From contig JAPPNF010000126.1 of the NCBI GenBank assembly GCA_028818755.1, positions 1 to 34,739 of the forward strand: DNA of 34,739 nucleotides, read 5' to 3'. Positions 7,454 through 14,138 of the stretch are shown piece by piece; within the stretch, counting starts at the first letter, position 1, and the number at the start of each line of letters is the position of its first letter. This stretch comes from Deltaproteobacteria bacterium (GTDB lineage Bacteria > Desulfobacterota > Binatia > UBA9968 > JAJDTQ01). The translations under genes were made by a program, and so were the position numbers. The notes beneath the pieces are model-generated. The model did no database searches. It was not told where the DNA came from and was given only the letters and a program-made list of their open reading frames with translations.

Positions 7454-8302
7454 GTGTTCGACCATCCAATTATCGAAGTGACTCTAGGCTTGGTGTTCTT
7501 CTACGTCGTATTGAGCTTGGTCGCGTCGGCAGTCCAGGAGTGGATTGCAAGTGTGTGCGCAATGCGTTCAAAGAATTTGCGCTCAGGTGTTGAGAATCTG
7601 ATAGGCAACGACTACGCGGCAAAGGTGTATAAACATCCGCTGATAAAGAATTTAGCCAAGAAGAATGGGCTACCGTCCTACATCGCGCCGGAAACGCTCA
7701 GCAGCGTACTGCTGGAGGTCATTGCTAGGGAAGACAGCGGTAAGTCGTATGTGGCGCACACCTCGGGTGAAGCTAAGGCGATGGTGGAAAAGATCACAGA
7801 TGATCACCCACTGAAGGCAATACTTAGCGCGATGATCGACCACGGTGATGATGCAGCCAATGCCCTGAAGGACAGACTTGCGGGATGGTTTGACGAAGGC
7901 ATGAATAGGGTGTCTGGATGGTACAGGCGGCGGGCCAAGTTATTCATCTTCGTCATCGCGGCGACCGTCACAGTGGCAACGAATGCCAGTTCTGTCCATA
8001 TGGCAGAAGAGCTGTGGCGGAACGACGCGCTGAGGACTCAGATCGCGGCACAGGCCCAGGCCGTAGGGCAAGAGGGGGACGTGTCCAAGCTTGAGGTCAG
8101 TAACCTAGAGAGCTTGGGATCGTTTCCGATTGGGTGGGGTGAGCGTGAAGGCGGCTGGCTGGATTGGTTGAAGAGGGTGTTTGGCTGGCTAATCACAATT
8201 GCAGCCGTCAGTTTGGGCGCGCCCTTCTGGTTCGATCTTCTGGGCAAAGTTGCCAATCTTCGCGGAGTGGGCGGCCAAGCACAGAGTGAGAGGTCAACGT
8301 AG
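7454..8302 (+). CDS. Conserved membrane protein of unknown function
   Basis: About 282 aa from the GTG at 7454 (VFDHPIIEVTLGLVFFYVVLSL), which has AAGGGAGG 11 bp upstream. A GTG at 7445 or the frame start at 7361 are possible, but the homologous part seems to begin near here. One membrane helix lies at the N terminus (about 5-30). A soluble region follows with KVYKHPLIKNL and LPSYIAPETLSSVLLEVI, then WFDEGMNRVSGWYRRR leading into a second helix (FIFVIAATVTVATNASS), and near the C terminus FGWLITIAAVSLGAPFWFDLL. I recognise this layout from conserved bacterial membrane proteins without known function. Placed between toxin-antitoxin genes and TIR genes, it could be a membrane effector, but nothing in the sequence proves that. 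Confidence 0.7.
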   Translation: MFDHPIIEVTLGLVFFYVVLSLVASAVQEWIASVCAMRSKNLRSGVENLIGNDYAAKVYKHPLIKNLAKKNGLPSYIAPETLSSVLLEVIAREDSGKSYVAHTSGEAKAMVEKITDDHPLKAILSAMIDHGDDAANALKDRLAGWFDEGMNRVSGWYRRRAKLFIFVIAATVTVATNASSVHMAEELWRNDALRTQIAAQAQAVGQEGDVSKLEVSNLESLGSFPIGWGEREGGWLDWLKRVFGWLITIAAVSLGAPFWFDLLGKVANLRGVGGQAQSERST

Positions 8303-8308
8303 TGGGGA

Positions 8309-8532
8309 TGACCTGCTCCCGTTTGTCCGCACCTATTAGTGAGTGGATTTGCTTGTGGTCCTTTCGACACCGGGACGGAAGCTCCATGGGCGTGAGTCCT
8401 TCGAGGCTCATGTGCGGCCTCCTGGCGTTATAATCAACTCGCCATTCTTCGATGAGTTCCCACGCACATGGTCCTCCCCCTCTTCGGTCAAAGACTAACC
8501 CTTGAGTGAGGACATTCAAGGGGACCAGGTCA
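8309..8532 (-). mobile_element. 224-bp internally deleted IS3-family derivative with both ends kept
   Basis: The right end begins TGACCTGCTCCC at 8309 and the left end reads TGACCTGGTCCCC inward from 8532 on the minus strand. Inside, only the leader next to the left end (about 8465-8532) and the last part of orfB survive: ELIEEWRVDYNARRPHMSLE then GLTPME (about 8370-8460), the C-terminal rve_3 signature. The leader resembles the one at 18030-18090. The middle of the element has been deleted, leaving a MITE-like unit that a full-length relative could still move. Confidence 0.7.
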
Positions 8533-8616
8533 GGGGCGACATGTAGTACAGGATCTGTTAGATTGCGAAACGAAGCATCCGGGCTTGGAATCTAAACACG
8601 GCCAGACGGCATGGAG

Positions 8617-8815
8617 ATGGCTAGCATCACGATCCGCAACACCGACGACGAAGTGAAGACCCGCCTTCGTATGCCAGTGGAAGGAGGGCTGCTCCATGGA
8701 AGAGGAATTGCAGATCCCGCGCGAGGCAGTCGGGAGCACGCCGGGATGCTCAAGACCTCGCGAGCATCATCCGCGGCTATTTCGAACCGTCCGGGAGGTG
8801 GACGTGAATTTACTT
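8617..8815 (+). pseudogene. Frameshifted FitA-type antitoxin gene
   Basis: The frame opens MASITIRNTDDEVKTRLR, typical of the ribbon-helix-helix FitA/VapB-like antitoxin of PIN toxins. Homology then moves to other frames: MEEELQIPREAVG at about 8697-8735 and DLASIIRGYFEP at about 8753-8790, both expected later in the same family. At least two small indels are therefore needed to explain it. No FitB-type PIN toxin gene follows. It is the dead remains of a toxin-antitoxin locus in the island. Confidence 0.75.
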
Positions 8816-8963
8816 CCGCATAACCGGCGTATGCATGCGGCGCCGATTCGATTGCGGCGGGACGTGTCTTAATGCTCGATACCGAATCCTATGTTCCATC
8901 TGATGCTCTCTACTCTTTTTTGGTGATGATGGTCGTCGATTCTAGCAAAGTAGGTGGTGTTCT

Positions 8964-9461
8964 ATGACGAGAAGAGTATTTTATAGTTTTCACTATGCTC
9001 CGGATAACTGGCGTGCGAGCCAAGTGCGCAACATCGGCGTAATTGAAGGCAATCGTCCAGCAACGGACAATGATTGGGAATCTGTGACAAGGGGTGGAGA
9101 TAGAGCCATCGAAAAATGGATTGCTGATCAGATGTATGGGCGATCCTGTACTGTGGTGCTGGTCGGCGCGAACACGGCCGGGCGGAAGTGGATTAACTAT
9201 GAGATCATCAAATCTTGGAATGATGAGAAGGGTGTTGTCGGAATTCGTATCCATGGTTTAAGGAACCGGGAGGGGAAGATATCGAAGAGAGGACTGAATC
9301 CGTTCGATGTTATCGATTATGGCAATAGTGGAAAGAAGCTTTCATCTATTGTGAAGTGTTACGACCCTAGAGGGCAGAACAGTCGAGAACGGTACGATTG
9401 GATTCAAGCTCATCTTGCAAATGCCGTGGAAGAAGCAATCGCAATACGAGACAAGCACTAG
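8964..9461 (+). CDS. ThsB-like TIR protein (DUF1863 / MTH538-type TIR-like domain)
   Basis: A 165-aa single-domain protein. It starts RRVFYSFHYAPD and VRNIG, the hallmark opening of Thoeris ThsB proteins, then CTVVLVGANTAGRKWINYEI with the presumed catalytic Glu at residue 80, then VVGIRIHGLRN. Family knowledge: ThsB proteins sense phage and make an NAD-derived signal nucleotide that activates ThsA. Here no ThsA (SIR2-SLOG or membrane SLOG type) lies next to it; a SLOG-like protein and a TIR protein are encoded 0.9-2.7 kb away on the other strand. The ATG at 8964 has AGGTGG about 6 bp upstream. Flanks are IS and antitoxin debris, so the gene may have been cut from its partners or may act in trans. 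Confidence 0.85.
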   Translation: MTRRVFYSFHYAPDNWRASQVRNIGVIEGNRPATDNDWESVTRGGDRAIEKWIADQMYGRSCTVVLVGANTAGRKWINYEIIKSWNDEKGVVGIRIHGLRNREGKISKRGLNPFDVIDYGNSGKKLSSIVKCYDPRGQNSRERYDWIQAHLANAVEEAIAIRDKH

Positions 9462-9589
9462 TCAGAGGGAGTTGTGGGAGAACGGAGAGACAGTTTATTC
9501 GCGATGGCTCCGGCCCAACGATCGCCTGTTTGTACAGATGGGATATTCGCCTGACACCGGCCGCTTCTGGTCGGGAATATTCTAAGCAG

Positions 9590-10300
9590 CGTTTCCGATT
9601 TTGTCCTCCTTTGGTTTCGGCAGACAACGGGCGAAGACCTCCGTCGGCGTCTTGGTGTTCATGCCGTGGCGCTGATCGGCCTTTGGGTGTTGTAGGTGAT
9701 CAGGTCTGTGCAGGCGCTCGACGAAAGCTGTTGGAGTGGGTCTACGGATCAGGTGGGTGCGGCGCTCGATATCGTCGAGTTGGAGGAACATCTGTGGCGG
9801 TCGACGGCGGTCTGGCCGACGATGAAGGTGTCGAGGGCCACTAGGTTCCCGGTATGGCTGGTGTGGATGTGGCGTTCGCGGAACTCAGGTGAAGCGTTCC
9901 AGCAACCGGATCTGCTCGGAGTTGAGCTCGATCTAACGCTCACAGGTGGTCTTCTCAAAACTTAGTAGCCGCACCTGTTCGGCGAGTAGCTAGTGACGGG
10001 ACCACACGCTGAGGACCTCTCCGGAGGAGACCTGCACGCCCTGGAGCGACAGCTCGTGGGCAACCCGCAGGGACCCCGTGGGTGGGGTGAGGGGCATGGG
10101 GAGGATGGCGGCCTCAACCTCCTCGGAGACCCGGGTTGGGATGCGGTCCCTTGGCCAGCCGATGAGCCGGCTCCGTAACTCTGGTACTTGCGCAGGATCG
10201 CGTAGAACTGTTGGCGTGAGTAGCCCATGATACGGCACGTCTTGGACACGTTCCTCATCTCTTGGCCGAGTCTAGGAGGCGTCGATGTCCGAATCGGAGA
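9590..10300 (-). pseudogene. Degenerate IS481-family transposase, multiple frameshifts
   Basis: Reading leftwards on the minus strand, pieces of one IS481-type transposase appear in changing frames: NVSKTCRIMGYSRQQFYAI (HTH, about 10180-10245), RVSEEVEAAIL and VAHELSLQGVQVSSGEV (about 10010-10130), SPEFRERHIHTSHTGNLVAL then DTFIVGQ (about 9810-9890), and GMNTKTPTEVFARCLPKPK (C terminus, about 9600-9660). Most of the DDE core between the last two pieces is gone. The order matches the family, so this is a single decayed copy and not several insertions. It separates the ThsB-like gene from the TIR/SLOG genes. Confidence 0.75.
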
Positions 10301-10323
10301 GAAAAGCGAGAATATCTGGACTG

Positions 10324-10983
10324 TCAAACGTCGGTGGTGAATCGTCGCCAGAGCCGTAGCTCCGGCGCCACTGGCTGATCCGTTGGGCGATTGAAGCGAG
10401 CTTCCTGAACCGAAACGTTAAGGTGACGATGGAAAACCGCAACATAGTCCAAATCGTCCCTGAGATCTTGATCCATGTGTGGCAAGCGTCCCGCGAGTTC
10501 GACTACAGCTCCCCCGGTAGAAACGACCGGGACAATTGCGGCGTTGGGCTGTAGTCGACGGAATATGTTAAACTCTTCAAGAATACCTTCCATACCGCCG
10601 ATGAACACCCCTGCCGTATAGCGATAATCGGAAAGCATTCGCTCGCGCATGAACGTAAGACTCTTTTGTCGGTCGTTCTCGATGTCATCGGTGAACGTCA
10701 CATTGTGAAAACGTTCGTTGTCCTCTGGAAAGTCGTCCGAGAAGTGTAGGGACTGATATAGCCGAACCCAACTTCCGTAGTCGATGTTGATAGTTTCCGC
10801 TACCGCCCAAATCATAGGCGTAATCGCGGGATGGCCACCCCATACTAGAAGGCGTCGGCCCAAAGTTACATTCATCAATGCCGACACAGCTGACGCGATA
10901 GCGACCGCATCAGCCGTCGCAGCGTATTCCGGCCCACGTTTCGGGTCAGGAATGCTAGCCGAGAGAAATACGGCGTCTGCCAT
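10324..10983 (-). CDS. Stand-alone SLOG-superfamily (Rossmannoid, nucleotide-sensing-like) protein
   Basis: A 219-aa protein with the SLOG/LOG-type pattern: VFLSASIP (5-12), LLVWGGHPAITP (45-56), AGVFIGGMEGILEEF (124-138) and VVSTGGA (153-159). These glycine-rich loops form the nucleotide or sugar-phosphate pocket in the superfamily. It most resembles SLOG clades found beside TIR and SIR2 genes, but the exact clade (for example STALD or SLOG cluster 3) cannot be fixed by eye. It lacks SIR2, membrane or nuclease segments, so unlike ThsA it has no effector of its own. Its ATG directly abuts the TAA stop of the TIR gene (gap zero), so translation is coupled. A ligand-binding partner for the TIR enzyme is the most likely role; this is inference. 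Confidence 0.75.
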   Translation of the reverse strand: MADAVFLSASIPDPKRGPEYAATADAVAIASAVSALMNVTLGRRLLVWGGHPAITPMIWAVAETINIDYGSWVRLYQSLHFSDDFPEDNERFHNVTFTDDIENDRQKSLTFMRERMLSDYRYTAGVFIGGMEGILEEFNIFRRLQPNAAIVPVVSTGGAVVELAGRLPHMDQDLRDDLDYVAVFHRHLNVSVQEARFNRPTDQPVAPELRLWRRFTTDV

Positions 10984-12141
10984 TTAACCCTCCCAGGCCG
11001 CAAGGCGCCAAGCCGCCTCAGAGAGCTTGATCGCCTGGACTGTTTTGATGTTCTCATTCAGCCAATTGAGATGAGTGCACCAAGTGGTACGAATGCCGAC
11101 GTGATCATAAACGAGTACTGGTATTTTTTTCTGGTCTGCTTGTTGAGCGTGATTGGCTATGTCATTCAAGACCTCGGCGGTTGGAACACCTACGACAGGG
11201 TAAGCCCAAACCCGCTGGTCATCCGGTAGACGTATCGCGATTGCGCGATGAGCACCAATTCCTTCTACGGTGGCGCCGAACTTTTGGACGTCGGAACGTA
11301 GGCGTCCAGTGATCGAAAGGTACCGTGACGCGATGCTCCGACCGCGAACGCGCTCCACCGCGAGGGTGATTTCGGAAGCCTTGTGAGGAATAATTAGGCG
11401 ATCGGCTGTCACCTCACCAGGCTGCAAATAAATTGTTGTAGCAAGATCTGTCTGCCTACTCGGCTGGTGGTCGGGCCACACGACACGGAGCACGTGGATC
11501 TCCTTGGCTAAAGCGCGGCCGAACTCCTGCCGTGTCCACTTGCTATTAAAGTAGTTCGGAGTTTCGAGCATAACCACAACGTCGGAATCGGAAAGACGGT
11601 GCCACAGTACGTCCTGAAAAGGGTCCCCGGGGCGGATGTCGTGGGTGTCCAGAAAGACGTCGAAGCCGCGGGCGGTTAAGAGGTCGTGAAGCTGTACCGC
11701 AGCAGATTGAGATTCGACACGCCGGTAACTCACGAAGACCCGTCGTTGACGCCGTAACAGCCCTACGGCTTCGAGCATGGCGGAGGTCAGTTCGGTCAGA
11801 GTTGGATCGTCGTCCCGACGACGGAGACCGTTCAGGGTTTGCAAGAAGGCCGGAATATGCGTGTCGAAGTTGTCTGTGGGCGCTAGCGTCGGAATAATCG
11901 GTGCATTGTCGTGGACAATGTCCTTCACTATATCTGCATCCACGTGGTCCGGGTTTCCAAAATAGGCCGCCACAAATGCTGCAGATTTGTCGCGGCCAGC
12001 AATGCTGGCGGAGTCATGGATGGTTACGTGCTCTCCCAGGGATAGGCTGAATTCGGTAATCATTTCTTCTATTGAAGCGGCGAGCGCATCGCGCTGAGCC
12101 GAGGAGAAGGTACCCAATATCCCGAACTCATAGATGTTCAA
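10984..12141 (-). CDS. TIR-domain protein with extra N- and C-terminal domains
   Basis: A 385-aa protein. The TIR domain spans about residues 133-245: RRVFVSYRR (133-141), GFDVFLDTHDIRPGDPF (159-175), LSDSDVVVMLETPNYF (183-198) and WTRQEFGRA with the likely NADase Glu at 206. Residues 1-130 form an uncharacterised alpha/beta domain (MNIYEFGILGTF), and 250-385 form another, including ITGRLRSDVQKFG and PVLVYDHVGIRTTW. Start is a TTG at 12141, chosen because AAGGAG sits exactly 6 bp upstream and no in-frame ATG lies nearby. It directly precedes the SLOG gene without a gap and follows the second DUF1863 gene by 127 bp. Bacterial TIR domains hydrolyse or cyclise NAD+; whether this one signals or kills is unknown. 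Confidence 0.85.
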   Translation of the reverse strand: MNIYEFGILGTFSSAQRDALAASIEEMITEFSLSLGEHVTIHDSASIAGRDKSAAFVAAYFGNPDHVDADIVKDIVHDNAPIIPTLAPTDNFDTHIPAFLQTLNGLRRRDDDPTLTELTSAMLEAVGLLRRQRRVFVSYRRVESQSAAVQLHDLLTARGFDVFLDTHDIRPGDPFQDVLWHRLSDSDVVVMLETPNYFNSKWTRQEFGRALAKEIHVLRVVWPDHQPSRQTDLATTIYLQPGEVTADRLIIPHKASEITLAVERVRGRSIASRYLSITGRLRSDVQKFGATVEGIGAHRAIAIRLPDDQRVWAYPVVGVPTAEVLNDIANHAQQADQKKIPVLVYDHVGIRTTWCTHLNWLNENIKTVQAIKLSEAAWRLAAWEG

Positions 12142-12268
12142 AATCGTCTCCTTGCCAGGGTCGAGTTACGGTCAATGAAGGCGAAGAGGACAAGGGAAAT
12201 ATCGGTGTGACTCATGGGATCTCCAACACGAGCTTGGTTCAAGGACAACGGCGGACGGCGACTTGTCA

Positions 12269-12877
12269 CTACCGTTGCTTTGTAAGATTAAATTCATCGT
12301 ACCTCTCGGCTTTCTGGTACGCGTTGTCGATGTACTTGTCGAGATCCGCCAAAAAGTCCGACTCGTCGATCAGGGATATGTATGAGCCTTCCAATTGGCT
12401 ATGTGATTTGCAATTGGCGCATGCGTATCCTTGGTTCCTACGTTTATAACGGTTATTATTTATTATCGGGTACAGTTTTGAGTTGTTGATCGTTCGTACG
12501 ATACACCCATCGGGCTTTCTCGAAGTCGTCACTAGCCAATCGTAAGCACCGGCCATCTTTTGAACTACTCCGACCACACCATTGGTTTTTGACGTTCGGC
12601 CTTTCCGACTGATTTCCTTCAAACAATATTCGATTTCCCAATCGATCCATTTACTGGCCGTAAAGTTGGGAGAGACAATTACTATCGTCACCGAGGTGTC
12701 GTACATCATATCGGTGAGTTTGCCTTTTATGGATTCTGTGGACGAGTCGGTAAGGTCCGGTGAATCGGAAGTTTCTCCTTGATAGTAAGTAGCGTCCTCT
12801 CCAAGAGCGGTAATGATCGTGTCGCGCAGTTGTTGGGCTTCACTGTATTTGTAGGATATGAATGTCTTTCGCGCCAT
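12269..12877 (-). CDS. Second ThsB-like / DUF1863 TIR-like protein
   Basis: A 202-aa protein opening MARKTFISYKYSEAQQLRDTI, then a DUF1863-type core: VTIVIVSPNFTASKWIDWEIEY, with the presumed catalytic Glu at residue 81. The insert after the core contains CANC (residues 153-156). It differs clearly from the ThsB-like protein at 8964, so it is not a recent duplicate. The ATG at 12877 has GAAGGAG about 6 bp upstream. It is the first gene of a probable minus-strand operon with the TIR and SLOG genes. Family members generate nucleotide signals in Thoeris or are found with other effectors; the partner here is likely the downstream TIR/SLOG pair (inference). Confidence 0.8.
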   Translation of the reverse strand: MARKTFISYKYSEAQQLRDTIITALGEDATYYQGETSDSPDLTDSSTESIKGKLTDMMYDTSVTIVIVSPNFTASKWIDWEIEYCLKEISRKGRTSKTNGVVGVVQKMAGAYDWLVTTSRKPDGCIVRTINNSKLYPIINNNRYKRRNQGYACANCKSHSQLEGSYISLIDESDFLADLDKYIDNAYQKAERYDEFNLTKQR

Positions 12878-14138
12878 GGACTACTCCTTCGGCCTGTATC
12901 CAAATGCTGTTAAAATGCGCGAGGCGCGGGCCCTTGCGTGCGTCGATCATCGTGAAATATATTGAAACAATTCGAAGGGAACGTCAAGGCGGGTGTGAAT
13001 GCGGGTTGCGGCGTGAGCGCTAGTGGGATCAAAGACTTGAGTGCAGGCGAATGTCCTGGTGCACAGACGAGTGTGATTGGGGACCGACCGGAGGAAAGGG
13101 TGACTTGGACGTCAGGTTGGGAAGGTCGTGACTAGTGCTGTCGTTGAAGGCGGTACTTCGTAGGTGAGTCCCGGGACCGTACGGCAGTTTGCACCGCGAG
13201 ACAACCATAGCTGGGCGAACCGCTAGCCGGGAAAGAAGCATTGAACTTCGACCCGAGGCGCACGAAGGTCGCTCGTGTAACTAAAGATGTCTGAGCCGTT
13301 GCGGAAACCAGCGTGTTGCCGGGGGGTGTTGGTGCCGCTCCAATCGTCGCCGCTGGGATTGCAACAAGACATGCTGCTGGCAGGTCCCGGAACTGACTCC
13401 TCCGCCAACCGGGCTGCCCCGACGGCTGCGCGGATGGGTTGGGACCGGGTCTATGCGGCTCTGGCGCGTTCATCGCGGGTGCAGTCGAGGTGGTGAAAGG
13501 AGGCTGGTCGAGGGTCAGAATCAACATCCGCCGTCTTCCATCCGGTCGTCGACATCTTTTCCGTCCGGGATGGCTGCTGTGGGACGTGATGACGGCGGCC
13601 GGATGGGTTGGTATATTGCCGGGACTATCGAGAGTGAACTGTGGAGACGGGCCAGCGTCCTGTGGAGGAAGGGGAGTTGTGTGAGCGTGTGACGGGTAGT
13701 AGCCGTCACAGAGTTGGGTGATGGCGGTGGGCGAAGAACTGGCCGATCCAACCTCGGTCAGGCAAGACGCAGAGCCTGCCTCCGACCCCCAGCTATCAGT
13801 GAAGTAGCCGCAGGACAATGGCCGGTGGCCTCCGAAATGTCGTCGCTGCATGAAGAACGGCCACTGGCGGTGGATCGGTATCAGAAGAATCGGACAGAGC
13901 GATTTTGGCGGACCCCCTTTATGACTCCAAAACCGTGATATTGGATAGTCATCTATGAATTACGGAGGTTGCGTTCTGATGGGAGTGGACGTCCGCCGTA
14001 CAGCTAACGCGTGATGGCAGGCGTGATCTTGTGCGACGCGCCAGTGTGCTGCACCAAGGCCGAAGAAAGTTTACGAGATCGAGATTGCGCTCAACGAAGC
14101 GTTGGAGACGCGGTCTTCACAGGTTCACCGTCAAGAGG
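12878..14138. other. About 1.26 kb without a recognisable gene
   Basis: Open frames here (the longest is 239 codons, minus strand, 13132-13851) have low-complexity, Pro/Ser/Arg-rich translations with no family signature and no good start signals. Visible small structures are a 7-bp inverted repeat GTGACGG/CCGTCAC (13689-13709) and two copies of GGATGGGTTGG (near 13432 and 13600). The left edge should hold the promoter of the minus-strand TIR operon and the right edge that of the nuclease-STAND gene. The rest looks like decayed DNA; a structured RNA cannot be excluded. Confidence 0.5.

Noticed and set aside
8964..12877. Calling the whole region a standard Thoeris system
   Set aside because: No ThsA with SIR2 or membrane domain is present, and the SLOG protein stands alone, so the name would claim more than the sequence shows.
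13132..13851. 239-codon minus-strand frame in the gap before the STAND gene
   Set aside because: Pro/Ser/Thr-rich translation without motif, start signal or neighbours that would support it.
14031..14138. GTG start 36 codons earlier for the nuclease-STAND protein
   Set aside because: The added stretch is a run of Arg/Lys without fold character, and no ribosome-binding site precedes it; kept only as an alternative.
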